This document shows, piece after piece, positions 35,693 through 45,532 of a DNA stretch of 46,086 bases. Source of the stretch: Gemmatimonadota bacterium (GTDB taxonomy: Bacteria > Gemmatimonadota > Gemmatimonadetes > Longimicrobiales > Gaopeijiaceae); NCBI GenBank assembly GCA_007132965.1, contig SLNQ01000083.1:1-46086 (forward strand). The letters are read 5' to 3'. Numbering within the stretch: position 1 is the first letter of the stretch; each line of letters opens with the position of its first letter. The notes beneath the pieces were generated by a model. The model ran no database searches, was not told where the DNA came from, and saw only the letters and a program-made list of their open reading frames with translations. A program made the translations under genes and the position numbers.

Positions 35693-37018
35693 CTAAAATC
35701 GAAAGAGAACGCCGGCCAGGTAGGTTGCGGCCGGCGGCCATGCGGCAACCACCGCCAGGACGATGAGCTGGCAGGCGATGAACGGCAGGACGCCGCGAAA
35801 CATGTCACCGTAGGTGATCTCCTTGGGCGCTATGGCGCGGAAGTAGAAGATCGCCGGCGCCATGGGCGGCGTCAGGTAGGACGTCTGGATGACGACACAG
35901 ACCATGACGCCGAACCACAAGGGGTCAACCCCGAGCTGGCGCAGGACCGGGATGAAGATGGGCATGCAGATCAGCACGACCGACACCCAGTCGAGGATGA
36001 AGCCCAGGATGAAGATGATCAAGAGGAAGAGGGCGATGACCTGCCAAGGCTCGGGATTGGTGCCGGCGAGAATGTCGTTGACCAGACTCGAGCCGCCATT
36101 GATCAGAAAGATGCTGGTGAACAGCGTGCCGCCGATGACCACCAGCATGATCATGGCATTGATGGCGACGGTTCGGCGCAATACGTCGAATAACAGCGTT
36201 AGGTTGAAGTTGCCATAGAGGACGGTCAGGGCCACAGCCCCGGCCGCACCGACGCCGGCTGCTTCGGTGGGCGAGGCCACGCCAGCCAGGATCGAGCCCA
36301 GGACCGCCACGACCAGTGCTACCGCCGGCAACAGGGCGACGGCCGAGATGCGCAGCTTCTCGGGCAGGGCCACGCTGGTCACGGCAAGATCGGCAGGCGG
36401 GCCACTGGCCGGATCGAGGGCGCAGCGGATCAACACGTAGGCCACGAACAGCACCACCATCAACAAGCCAGGGAAGATGATGCCGGCAAACAGGTCGCCG
36501 ATGGAGATGCCGACCACCGTGGCGTAGATGACGACGACCAGCGAGGGCGGGATGATGGTGCCGAGCGAGCCACCGGCGCAGATAGTGCCGGAGATCAGGT
36601 CGCGGGCGTAGCGCTGGCGCAGCATTGCCGGGGCCGCCATCATGCCGACCACCGCCTCGACCGCACCGACGATCCCAGTGGCGGCGGCGAACACCGCGCA
36701 CATCAAGAGGGTCGCGAGGGCGAGGCCGCCAGGCAGCCGACCCACCCAGAGCTGCATGGCGTGGAATAGCCGCTCGGCGATGCCCGAACGCTCCAGCATG
36801 GCGCCCATGAAGACGAACAATGGCACCGCGGCGAACGAGTAGTTGGTCAGGACATCATGGATGCGGCCGAAAAACTGGATGCCGATCCGCGCGCCGAAGA
36901 AATCGTAGCCGAAGACGAACGCAAGCGCGATGAGTGCGAAGGCGATGGGGAACCCCATGAACACCAGCAAGAACAACGCTGGGAACATCCAAAGGGCGGG
37001 AACGGAAAGAATCTCCAT
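35693..37018 (-). CDS. dctM: TRAP transporter large permease (DctM-like), mirror copy
   Basis: 441 residues, polytopic; identical to 9069-10394. Confidence 0.93.
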   Translation of the reverse strand: MEILSVPALWMFPALFLLVFMGFPIAFALIALAFVFGYDFFGARIGIQFFGRIHDVLTNYSFAAVPLFVFMGAMLERSGIAERLFHAMQLWVGRLPGGLALATLLMCAVFAAATGIVGAVEAVVGMMAAPAMLRQRYARDLISGTICAGGSLGTIIPPSLVVVIYATVVGISIGDLFAGIIFPGLLMVVLFVAYVLIRCALDPASGPPADLAVTSVALPEKLRISAVALLPAVALVVAVLGSILAGVASPTEAAGVGAAGAVALTVLYGNFNLTLLFDVLRRTVAINAMIMLVVIGGTLFTSIFLINGGSSLVNDILAGTNPEPWQVIALFLLIIFILGFILDWVSVVLICMPIFIPVLRQLGVDPLWFGVMVCVVIQTSYLTPPMAPAIFYFRAIAPKEITYGDMFRGVLPFIACQLIVLAVVAAWPPAATYLAGVLFRF

Positions 37019-37022
37019 GCCC

Positions 37023-37544
37023 TCAGGCGCCGCCGCCGGCAAGCGGCTCGCCTCGGCGCCAAGCCTGGATGTGGCGGAGCACGGCGGCGACCGCCTCGAC
37101 CCAAAGGGCCATTAGCCCGAGGGTGATGATGGCGTAGAAGGGCCAGACTTGCGGCGCCCAGGCGCTGACCTGCTCCAGCTGCCCGGTTCGCCAGGCGGTG
37201 GTGGTGCGATGCAGGGCTGCCCAGCTAGCCACTCCGAGCGCCGGCAGGAACAGGCCAAGGTAAATGAGCACCTGCAAGCCCTGCTGCCAGCGCGGCGGCA
37301 GGCGATGGACGAAGATATCGATGCGGACATGGGCATTGCCACGGAGAGCGAACGCGGCGCCGAGCATAACCATCGTGCCAGAGAGCATATAGGCGATGTC
37401 GTAGGCCCATAAGCTCGGCCGGTTGAAGAGGTAGCGCAATCCCACCTCGTAGATGGTGACCAGGATGAGGCCAAGCAGGGCCAGCTCGCCGACGCGGCCG
37501 AGTGCCGACGCGACATGCCCGAGAGCGCGGTCGAGCTGGTCCAT
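37023..37544 (-). CDS. dctQ: TRAP transporter small permease (DctQ-like), mirror copy
   Basis: 173 residues with four hydrophobic segments; identical to 8543-9064. Confidence 0.9.
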   Translation of the reverse strand: MDQLDRALGHVASALGRVGELALLGLILVTIYEVGLRYLFNRPSLWAYDIAYMLSGTMVMLGAAFALRGNAHVRIDIFVHRLPPRWQQGLQVLIYLGLFLPALGVASWAALHRTTTAWRTGQLEQVSAWAPQVWPFYAIITLGLMALWVEAVAAVLRHIQAWRRGEPLAGGGA

Positions 37545-37568
37545 GGGGTTGCCGGGCGTCGACGGGCG

Positions 37569-38609
37569 CTACTGCACGCGGTTGTAGCTGGCGAGCCACT
37601 GGTCCTGGTAGGTGAAGTAGGCCTCGCCGATCCGCTCAATCCAGTCGTCGCTCGAGGTCTCGGCACCCTTGGCGTCGATCCAGCTGCGGCCTTCCTCGCG
37701 GATCCGCTTGATGACCTCGTCGTCGAGGACAACGATCTGGTTGCGGCCCGCTTCGAGCTCCTGCACAGTCTTCATGTCGCGATCGCCGAGATAGGTGTAG
37801 GAGCGCGAGGTGACAATTTCGCACGCGAGCTCGATCGCCCGCTGGCTCTGCTCGCTGAGTCCGTCCCACGTCGCTGTCGTCATGCTCAGCTCGTAGACCG
37901 CGGCAGGCGTATGGATGCCGGGCAAGATCACGTACTCGGCGACGTTGTGGAAGCCCACTTGCGCGTTGAGATAGGGCGTCAGGTACTCGGCGGAATCGAT
38001 GGCCTGGCGCTCGAGGGCGGGAAAGACGTCGGGACCGGGGATGACGGTTGGCGTGGCGCCCAGCGCCTGGATGACGTCGACGAAGGCGCCGGCAGTGCGG
38101 TGGCGCAGGCCCTCGAAGTCGGCCAGCGTCTGGATCGACCGGTGCGAGTGGGCGAAGACCTCGCTGCCGAGCATGCCGCAGGCCACCGCATGTTGGCCAT
38201 CGACGGCGCGGCGGAACTCGGTCAACAGCTCCTTGCCGCCGCCATTATAGGTCCAGTGGTAGAGGGCCTCTGGGCCCATGCCGCCCGGCAGGGCGCCGAA
38301 ATAGGCATTGCCGGCGTGCTGGTTGACGATGTAGCCGGCCCAGCCGAAGTTCATGTCGGCGAGACCATCGTTGACCGCAGCGTGCCCGTCAAAGACGCCG
38401 GCAATGACGCCAGCACCATAGGGTGTCACCTGCAGCTCGCCGCCGCTGAACTCGCTGGCAAGCTCGACAAAGGTGCGCACGTAGATGTCGAAGACCTCGG
38501 AGCCCTCGCGCTCCCAGGCGGTCAGCGTCAGGTTGGCGCCCTGTGACGGTGCCGCCGCGAGCGTCAGCACAGCGAGGCTGCAGGCGGCCAGGGTGGAACG
38601 ATAGATCAT
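37569..38609 (-). CDS. dctP: TRAP transporter substrate-binding protein (DctP-like), mirror copy
   Basis: 346 residues with a signal peptide; identical to 7478-8518. Confidence 0.92.
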   Translation of the reverse strand: MIYRSTLAACSLAVLTLAAAPSQGANLTLTAWEREGSEVFDIYVRTFVELASEFSGGELQVTPYGAGVIAGVFDGHAAVNDGLADMNFGWAGYIVNQHAGNAYFGALPGGMGPEALYHWTYNGGGKELLTEFRRAVDGQHAVACGMLGSEVFAHSHRSIQTLADFEGLRHRTAGAFVDVIQALGATPTVIPGPDVFPALERQAIDSAEYLTPYLNAQVGFHNVAEYVILPGIHTPAAVYELSMTTATWDGLSEQSQRAIELACEIVTSRSYTYLGDRDMKTVQELEAGRNQIVVLDDEVIKRIREEGRSWIDAKGAETSSDDWIERIGEAYFTYQDQWLASYNRVQ

Positions 38610-38649
38610 CGGCTTAGTCTCCTTCAGGATTCTGGATTCGATGGGCGGT

Positions 38650-40209
38650 TCAGGCGGGCGGATAGCCCACGTAGCGGTGCAATCCGACGTCGTCGCACCA
38701 CGTGCGGCGGTTGGCTTCGGCGAGGTAGGGCTCGAGTTCGGCGACCCGAGCCATCACCGCCTGCACCTCGGCCTGCAGCGAGGGCAGGAGGGCCACGACT
38801 TCCTCGCGTAGCGCACCTTCGTCGATGGTGGTGATCCGCCGGTCCTGCATAACTACCTCGCCGCCGACGACGACAGCAACGACGCCACGGCCGCTCTCAG
38901 TGAACACCGTCTGGCGGACGGCGCTGTTGAACGGCACATAAGAGAGGTCGGTGAGGTCGACGAGGCAGAAATCGGCCAGCATGCCGGGTTCGATGTCGCC
39001 AATCTCGCCTGCCCGCTGCAAGGCCGCGGCGCCGCCCAGGGTGGCGGCTCGCATCGCGTCGAAGGCCGTGGGCCGGCCGGGTGTCGGGTCGCTGACGGCG
39101 GCAAGGTCGGCAAATAGCTTCATCGCCTGGAACATGTTCTGCACGTCGGAGCAGCTGCAATTGTCGCAGCCGAGCGCCACGTTGACGCCTTTCTCGACGT
39201 AGGAGCGGATGGGGGCGACGCCGCTCTTGGTCTTGAGGTTGCCCACCGGGTTCAAGACGACGTGGGTGCCGGCGGCCTGGATCAGGTCGATCTCCTCTTC
39301 CAGCATCCAGACGCTGTGGGCGAGGCCCAGCCGTTCGTTCAGGAGCCCGCAAGACTGCAGATAGCGGATCAGCGAGCCGCCATAGGCCGCATGTTCGTGC
39401 CGGGCGACCAGAGTCATGGCGCGCGATTCGTAGATGTGGGTGTAGACCGGGAGCTCGCGTTTGCGGCTGAGATCGGCCAAGCGTTCCAGCATGGTTCGGG
39501 TGCAGCGTTCGGGGCTGGTGGGGGCTAGGGCCCAGCCGATGCGCGGGTGGCGGCCCTGCCAGCGACCGATGATGTCGTCGAGGACGACGATGAGGTCGCG
39601 CTCCTCGGGATGCACGGAGCCGCCCAGCAAATGCTGCTTGTCGGCTGGCACGCACTCGTCCCAGTAGGCCATGCCCTTGGCACCGCCGACATCGGCCACC
39701 TGCAGGGAGAAGACGCAGCGAATGCCCACCTCGGCATAGGCGTCCATGACCACCTTGAGGTCATCCTCGTCGATGGGCGCGAGGGTGAGCATGTCCTGGA
39801 CGGTGGTGATGCCGCCACGCAGGCACTCGGCCGCGCCCAGGAGCGTGCGAGCGCGAAGCTCGGACTTCGACCGCCGGCCATAGTTGGGCGGCAGCGCCTG
39901 CAGCAGCCAGGTCTCGAGCGGGATTGTCTCGAAGCAGCCCTTCAAGAGGATGTCATGGCTATGGTAATGCGCGTTGACGAAGCCCGGCAGCACCAGCCGG
40001 TCGCGAGCATCCAAGACGGTGTCGAGGCGCTCGACGCCGTGTTGGACGCGGCCCTCGGGCGTCCGCAAGGTTTCGGCAAGTCCTGGAGCCACAGCAATGA
40101 TCCGGTCGCCCTTGATGAGGATGTCTTGGGTTTCTGGGCGATCAGCGTTCCCACCATGCTGATAGACCCGGCCGCCGGTGACCAGCATCGTTCGCGCTTC
40201 GGGCTCCAT
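38650..40209 (-). CDS. Amidohydrolase B, mirror copy
   Basis: 519 residues, AHYHSH, YTHIYES, AHSVW and GCDNCS motifs; identical to 5878-7437. Confidence 0.86.
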   Translation of the reverse strand: MEPEARTMLVTGGRVYQHGGNADRPETQDILIKGDRIIAVAPGLAETLRTPEGRVQHGVERLDTVLDARDRLVLPGFVNAHYHSHDILLKGCFETIPLETWLLQALPPNYGRRSKSELRARTLLGAAECLRGGITTVQDMLTLAPIDEDDLKVVMDAYAEVGIRCVFSLQVADVGGAKGMAYWDECVPADKQHLLGGSVHPEERDLIVVLDDIIGRWQGRHPRIGWALAPTSPERCTRTMLERLADLSRKRELPVYTHIYESRAMTLVARHEHAAYGGSLIRYLQSCGLLNERLGLAHSVWMLEEEIDLIQAAGTHVVLNPVGNLKTKSGVAPIRSYVEKGVNVALGCDNCSCSDVQNMFQAMKLFADLAAVSDPTPGRPTAFDAMRAATLGGAAALQRAGEIGDIEPGMLADFCLVDLTDLSYVPFNSAVRQTVFTESGRGVVAVVVGGEVVMQDRRITTIDEGALREEVVALLPSLQAEVQAVMARVAELEPYLAEANRRTWCDDVGLHRYVGYPPA

Positions 40210-40220
40210 TGGCCGTCCCT

Positions 40221-40248
40221 TTGTCATTTTTGGATCAAATGATACGCT
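40221..40248 (+). promoter_or_regulatory. Divergent control region with 14-bp operator (40231-40244), mirror copy
   Basis: TTGTCA at 40221-40226 and TACGCT at 40243-40248 face the thioesterase operon; TGGATCAAATGATA lies at 40231-40244. Confidence 0.5.
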
Positions 40249-40322
40249 AGCGCATGGACCAAAGGGATGTCATCTGCTTTGTTCCACCTCGCGCATCGGG
40301 GTCGAGCAAGGAGCATGCCACT

Positions 40323-40760
40323 ATGAGCAGCCCGGACGAGAGCAGCGCCAGCGTTAACATCGCCACGGCCCAGGCGGTGCTCGATGCTGTTCCCTTCCAT
40401 GACCGGGTGCTACGCCCGCGCGTGATCGCGGTCGACACGGCACGCGGCCAGTTGGACGTAGCCCTCGACGGCAACCCAGATCTCTGCCGATCCACCGAGA
40501 GCGACGCCTTGCATGGCGGGGTGGTGGCGAGCCTCATCGATCTGGCTGCCTATAATGCGGCTGCCCTGCACAAAGGTTTGGCAACGCCGACGCTCGATCT
40601 GCGCATCGACTATCTGCGCCCGGCAGTCGCACCCTTGCGGGCGAGCGCGCGGGTGGTGCGCGCCGGCCGGAGCGTGGTCACGGTCGACGTAGCGGTCGAA
40701 GACAGTACCGGTCGCCTCGTCGCACTGGGACGCGGCAGCTTCTCTGTTGCTGGAGGCTGA
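40323..40760 (+). CDS. PaaI-family thioesterase, mirror copy
   Basis: 145 residues, HGG motif; AAGGAG at 40308-40313 fixes the start. Identical to 5327-5764. Confidence 0.87.
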   Translation: MSSPDESSASVNIATAQAVLDAVPFHDRVLRPRVIAVDTARGQLDVALDGNPDLCRSTESDALHGGVVASLIDLAAYNAAALHKGLATPTLDLRIDYLRPAVAPLRASARVVRAGRSVVTVDVAVEDSTGRLVALGRGSFSVAGG

Positions 40761-40764
40761 GCCG

Positions 40765-41943
40765 ATGGCGCCGTTCGAGATCGACGTGGTGCGCCTGGCA
40801 CAGGATCTGGTCCGCCAGCCGAGCGAGCAGACGGCAGCAATGGAAGCGGACCCGGCTGTTCTGGGCTTCGTCCGCGACCATGTGGCGCCCCGGCTCGAGC
40901 ATTACGGGTTGCGGCCGAAGCTCGATGGCATGGGCAATCTCCTAGTGGCGCTTGGGCCCGAGGGGCCGAGGCCGAGCCTGGCATTGGTCGGCTACGCCAT
41001 GACGCACCCCGGAGGCTCGATGACGACGCCGTTCAGCGGCGAAACCGTCGACCGAGTGGACGGCCCGGTTTTGCGCGGCCGCGGCATCGCCGAGCAAAAA
41101 GGCGCCTTGGCCGCCGGTATCGCAGCTCTCGTCGAGGCGCGCGACTGGCCGCTTCAAGGTCGGCTCATGTTCATTCTCCTGACCGCCGGCGAGACCGGCC
41201 GGCACGATGCGATCATTTCGGCTTTGGCGGCACTGGGCACAAAACCCGAGCTTGGCGTCGTGCTGGTTGGCACCGGCAATGCCGTGGCCCTGGGCAACAA
41301 GGGGCGCATCGACGTTGACGTCAGGGTACGCGGCGAAGTTTGTCACAGCTCGACCCCGTGGGCCGGTGTCGACGCGATTGCCGGCGCCCGCCGGCTGCTC
41401 GACGTGCTCGACGGCCTGGCGCTCGGTGGCGAGCACGCCGGGCTTGGTCGAGCCAGCCTGGTCGCCACCCACATCCGCAGCTTTCCCGAAGCCACCCATA
41501 CGCTTCAGGACGAGGTACACCTCACCCTTGATCGGCGCCTGCTGCCCGGTGACGATCCAGCCGCCGCCCTTGCTGCCATCACCAAGTCCGCCCGGCTCGA
41601 CGGCCCCTGGCGGATCGAGGTCAGCCAAGGGCCATTCATGCATCCAGCCGAACTGCCGCTCGGCAGCCGACTGCTCGCCGCCATCGACCGCGGCTGTGCC
41701 GCTGAAGGCTTGGCGAGCCCACGCCGCTTCTGGTCGCATGGTGCCTTGGATGCGGGCTATCTGCAGGCACTGGGCGGCGAGGCCACGATGTGGGGGCCGG
41801 GCGACCAGGCAGGCTGGCATCGCCCGGACGAGGCCGTGCCGCTGGCCGACCTCATTGCCGCAGCGCGTGCCTATCGCGGCCTGATCAGCGCTGCTCTAAT
41901 CGAAGATGCCGTCACCCCTGACTCCAGGAGACCCCGCTCGTGA
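40765..41943 (+). CDS. M20-family-like protein with altered metal site, mirror copy
   Basis: 392 residues; GGAGG at 40752-40756 supports the ATG. Same non-canonical Y77, M79, E110 and G142 as the copy at 4144-5322. Confidence 0.8.
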   Translation: MAPFEIDVVRLAQDLVRQPSEQTAAMEADPAVLGFVRDHVAPRLEHYGLRPKLDGMGNLLVALGPEGPRPSLALVGYAMTHPGGSMTTPFSGETVDRVDGPVLRGRGIAEQKGALAAGIAALVEARDWPLQGRLMFILLTAGETGRHDAIISALAALGTKPELGVVLVGTGNAVALGNKGRIDVDVRVRGEVCHSSTPWAGVDAIAGARRLLDVLDGLALGGEHAGLGRASLVATHIRSFPEATHTLQDEVHLTLDRRLLPGDDPAAALAAITKSARLDGPWRIEVSQGPFMHPAELPLGSRLLAAIDRGCAAEGLASPRRFWSHGALDAGYLQALGGEATMWGPGDQAGWHRPDEAVPLADLIAAARAYRGLISAALIEDAVTPDSRRPRS

Positions 41944-43442
41944 GCCGCTTTACCTGCATCGAAGGTGCCACCCTCTTGACCCTGGACGCGGGCGGTCGCG
42001 TACTCGAGCCGGGCGATCTCTGGATCGAAGGAGCCCGCATCGTCCATGTCGGTCCCGTTGGCAGCTTCACCCCGCCCGACAACGCGGAGGTGCGGCGGCT
42101 GGATGGCCGAAACCGCGTGGTCATGCCGGGGTTCGCCAACTGCCACACCCATTCCTATGCCGGCCTGCTCAAGGGCACGGTCGACACGATTCCGCTCGAC
42201 GTCTTCATGGTGAACGCGATCATCGGCGCCGGGGCACGAACGCCGCGCGAGGTCTATGTCTCGGCGATGGTCGGCTGCCTGGAGATGCTGCTCACCGGCA
42301 CCACCTCATGCCTCGACCATTTCTCGCACCGGCCGCGCCATGACGCCGAGGCCTTGGATGCCGTGTGCCAGGCTTATGCGGATGCCGGCATCCGGGCGGC
42401 GGTGGCGCCGATGTTCTCGGACCTGCCATTCGTCGAAACGGTGCCGCTGCTCAATGCGGAGATGCCGGCGGCCCTTCGCGACCTGCTGCCGTCGACGCCG
42501 CAGCCGCATGACCCTTACTTCTCGATGCTGGAAGCCGGGCTCGAGCGATGGCGGGACCATGCCACGGTGCAGGTGATGCTCGGCATCGACGGACCGCAGC
42601 GCTGCTCGCATGCGCTGCTCGAGCGAGCTGGCGCCTTTGCCGCGTCGAATGAACTCGGCAACCACACCCATCTCCTGGAAGCGAAGACGCAATGGGCCAT
42701 GGCGGAAGGCCGCGACAGCCGGGGCTTCGTCGCCTATCTTGCCGATCTCGGCCTTGCCGGGCCGAAGTCGTCGTTCGCTCATTTCGTCTGGTTCACCGAC
42801 GGCGATCTCGAAGCCGCTGCGGCGAGCGGCGTCAACGTCGTGCACAATCCGGCCAGCAACCTGATCATCGGCTCGGGCATCCAGCCGCTGCTACGGCTGG
42901 TCGACGCCGGTGTGCCTGTGGCGTTCGGCTCGGATGGGCTGAACGCCGGGCATATGTCGATGTTCGAAAAGACGCGGCTTGCGGCACTGCTGCACCGAGT
43001 GACCGAGCCCGATAGCTGCCGCTGGCTCAAGGCGGCGCCGCTGTTGCGGATGGCCACCGTGAACGGCGGTCGGGTGCTTGGGCACGGGGGTGAGCTGGGT
43101 GAGCTCAAGGACGGCGGACTGGCGGATCTGGTCGTGCTCGACGGTAATAGTCTGGCGTTGAGCCCGAGAGGCAAGCTCGAGACGCAGCTCTTGTTCTACG
43201 AGCACGGCTCCAGTGTGCGCGAGGTCTTCGTGCACGGCGAGCAGGTGGTGGCGGATGGCCGGCCCACCCGTTTCGACGCCGACGCCATCCTGGCGGAAGC
43301 ACGCGAGTTGGCGGCCCGCCTTGCCAGCGAGAGCACCGAGGGTCTGGAGCGCGCGCTGGCGCTGCACCCGGGCTTGCGGGCGATGACCACCCGCGTCTTG
43401 CGGGACGGCTGCGGTCCCTGCCGGCTCGCTGCCCTGGCCTAA
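41940..43442 (+). CDS. Amidohydrolase A, mirror copy
   Basis: 500 residues from a GTG overlapping the previous stop; identical to 2645-4147. Confidence 0.87.
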   Translation: MSRFTCIEGATLLTLDAGGRVLEPGDLWIEGARIVHVGPVGSFTPPDNAEVRRLDGRNRVVMPGFANCHTHSYAGLLKGTVDTIPLDVFMVNAIIGAGARTPREVYVSAMVGCLEMLLTGTTSCLDHFSHRPRHDAEALDAVCQAYADAGIRAAVAPMFSDLPFVETVPLLNAEMPAALRDLLPSTPQPHDPYFSMLEAGLERWRDHATVQVMLGIDGPQRCSHALLERAGAFAASNELGNHTHLLEAKTQWAMAEGRDSRGFVAYLADLGLAGPKSSFAHFVWFTDGDLEAAAASGVNVVHNPASNLIIGSGIQPLLRLVDAGVPVAFGSDGLNAGHMSMFEKTRLAALLHRVTEPDSCRWLKAAPLLRMATVNGGRVLGHGGELGELKDGGLADLVVLDGNSLALSPRGKLETQLLFYEHGSSVREVFVHGEQVVADGRPTRFDADAILAEARELAARLASESTEGLERALALHPGLRAMTTRVLRDGCGPCRLAALA

Positions 43443-43455
43443 GCTGGCCGGGCGG

Positions 43456-44403
43456 CTACTCCGCCGCCAGGTCCTCGCCTGGCGGCAGCCGTGGTGCCTC
43501 GAAGGGCTCGAGGGTGCCGATCAAGTCGTCAATGCGCTCGATGCCGCGCGCCCTGCACCAGGTGTCGAGGTCGTCGAGGATGTGGATCATGGCGCCAGGG
43601 TGGCGGAAGGTAGCGGTGCCCACCTGCACCGCCCGGCACCCGGCAATGAGGAATTCGAGCGCATCCTCGGCCGAGGCGATGCCGCCACAGCCGATCACCG
43701 GGATGCGCAAGGCCCGGGCGCACTGGTAGGCCATCCGCAGCACGATCGGCTTGATGGCCGGGCCAGAAAGGCCGCCCATGCCGGCCCCGAGCTTGGCGCG
43801 CCGGTGGTCGATGTCGATGGCCATGCCGAGGATGGTGTTGGCAACGACCACCGCGTCCGCACCTTCAGCCTCGGCCGCCAAGGCTACCTCGGCGATGTTG
43901 GGCGCATTGGGCGATAGCTTGACCCAAAGCGGGCCGTCGGTCGCCGCGCGCAAGGCCTTGGTCACGTGCGCCGTCGCTGCAGCACTGACGGCGAAGGCAT
44001 GGCCGTCAGCCTCGAGGTTGGGGCAGGAAATATTGGCCTCGACCACATCGGCGCCGCCCTCGCCCACCTGGCGGGCCAGATGGGCAAACGCCGTGACCGT
44101 GCCGGCGGAGATGCTGGCAACGAAGGGCGGGTGAAAGCGCTTGAAGGCAGGAATGGCGTCGCGGATGAACGCCTCTGGGCCCTTGCACGGGATGCCAATG
44201 GAGTTGAGCATGCCCATAGGCGTTTCCGCTACCCGTGGCAGCGCATTGCCTTGTCTTATCTCGGGCATCACTGTCTTTGCGACCAAAGCACCCAGGCGAT
44301 CGAGATCGATAGCGTCGGCAAGCGCCTCGGAGAAGGTGCCCGAGGCTGGCATCACCGGATTGGCGAGCCGCAGCGAGCCTATGGTGACGCTGAGGTCGGT
44401 CAC
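43456..44403 (-). CDS. Dihydroorotate dehydrogenase-like FMN oxidoreductase, mirror copy
   Basis: 315 residues with NISCPNL catalytic cysteine; identical to 1684-2631. Confidence 0.88.
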   Translation of the reverse strand: MTDLSVTIGSLRLANPVMPASGTFSEALADAIDLDRLGALVAKTVMPEIRQGNALPRVAETPMGMLNSIGIPCKGPEAFIRDAIPAFKRFHPPFVASISAGTVTAFAHLARQVGEGGADVVEANISCPNLEADGHAFAVSAAATAHVTKALRAATDGPLWVKLSPNAPNIAEVALAAEAEGADAVVVANTILGMAIDIDHRRAKLGAGMGGLSGPAIKPIVLRMAYQCARALRIPVIGCGGIASAEDALEFLIAGCRAVQVGTATFRHPGAMIHILDDLDTWCRARGIERIDDLIGTLEPFEAPRLPPGEDLAAE

Positions 44404-45239
44404 GGCATCGCCTCCATCAGGTCGAACACCGGGCCTTCCCAGCAGACGCGGCGATGCTCGACCAGATCGCCGACGCGAAAGGGCCTGACGCAGCAAAAGC
44501 ACATGGAGAGCCCGCAGGCCATCTGCTGCTCGAGGGCGACCTCGCCGATCAGCCCATGCGCCGCAACGAACCGCTGCAGCAAGGTCAAGAGCCGAGCCGA
44601 GCCGCACGTGAAGACGGCGTCGACCGGGGCTGCGGCGATCATCTGCTCGAGGCGCCGCTCGACCGCACGCACCTCGCTCGAGCCGTCGGCATCGTGAACC
44701 ACATGCACCTCGGCCCCAATGGCTTCGAGCAACGCTACCGACATAACGAGATCTGGTCGGCGAACACTCAAGAGCGCGGTGACGCCGATGCCTTGGGCTG
44801 CCGCCACCACGGCCAATGGGGCGAGCGTGGCGAGGCCGACACCGCGACCGACGAGGAGGATGCGGTGCCAAGCCGGGTCGATGGTGAAGCCGCGGCCGAG
44901 CGGACCTGCGGCGTCGAGCACGTCACCCGGCCGCAAGGTGGCGAGGGCGCGCGTTCCTTCCCCATGCACCTTGTAGAGAAAGGCGATTTCGCCGGCGGCG
45001 GCGTTGACCTCGTAGACGCTCATGGGCCGGCGGAGAAAAGGCGTGCCGCTGGCGCCGGCGGGGCAGAGCAAATGAAAAAACTGGCCTGGACGGGCCGTTA
45101 GCGCCGCTGGTGGCGCCGCCAGACGAAGGTGGCGATAGTCGGCATTGACCGCAGCGTTGGCCAGAACCTTGCACAGGTGCTCGCCGACGCGGTGCTCGGC
45201 CACGCCAGCCAACAAGGTTGAGGCAGGTTCATCGCTCAT
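44400..45239 (-). CDS. PyrK-like FAD/2Fe-2S electron transfer subunit, mirror copy
   Basis: 279 residues with C-terminal four-cysteine cluster; identical to 848-1687. Confidence 0.85.
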   Translation of the reverse strand: MSDEPASTLLAGVAEHRVGEHLCKVLANAAVNADYRHLRLAAPPAALTARPGQFFHLLCPAGASGTPFLRRPMSVYEVNAAAGEIAFLYKVHGEGTRALATLRPGDVLDAAGPLGRGFTIDPAWHRILLVGRGVGLATLAPLAVVAAAQGIGVTALLSVRRPDLVMSVALLEAIGAEVHVVHDADGSSEVRAVERRLEQMIAAAPVDAVFTCGSARLLTLLQRFVAAHGLIGEVALEQQMACGLSMCFCCVRPFRVGDLVEHRRVCWEGPVFDLMEAMP

Positions 45240-45293
45240 CGCAACCACATTCCCATGCGCGCAGAGACTCCTCCCTGGCAACCATTCACATTT

Positions 45294-45324
45294 TATCATT
45301 TGATCCAGAATGCGCTATGGTCAA
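45294..45324 (-). promoter_or_regulatory. Putative promoter with 14-bp operator (45294-45307), mirror copy
   Basis: Minus-strand promoter candidate for the PyrK/PyrD-like pair; the operator overlaps its -10. Confidence 0.5.
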
Positions 45325-45479
45325 GAACACAGTCGCTCTGGCAGGACAGGCGGCAACAGTTGAATCTGCGCTTTCATGCATGGAAAACGCGCAAGCAGGC
45401 TATTTTTTTGGGCAGTTTGGTGGGCAACTTGGACGGGACAATACGGGCAAGGACGCTGGCGCGGCCCTTGCATCGTGTC

Positions 45480-45498
45480 GGGTTGCCATTCGCAACCC
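45480..45498. promoter_or_regulatory. Inverted repeat in ABC ATPase leader, mirror copy
   Basis: GGGTTGC-CATTC-GCAACCC, 34 nt before the ATPase start at 45533. Confidence 0.35.
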
Positions 45499-45532
45499 TT
45501 ACCGACTGGCGGCAACGACAAAGGAACACGAC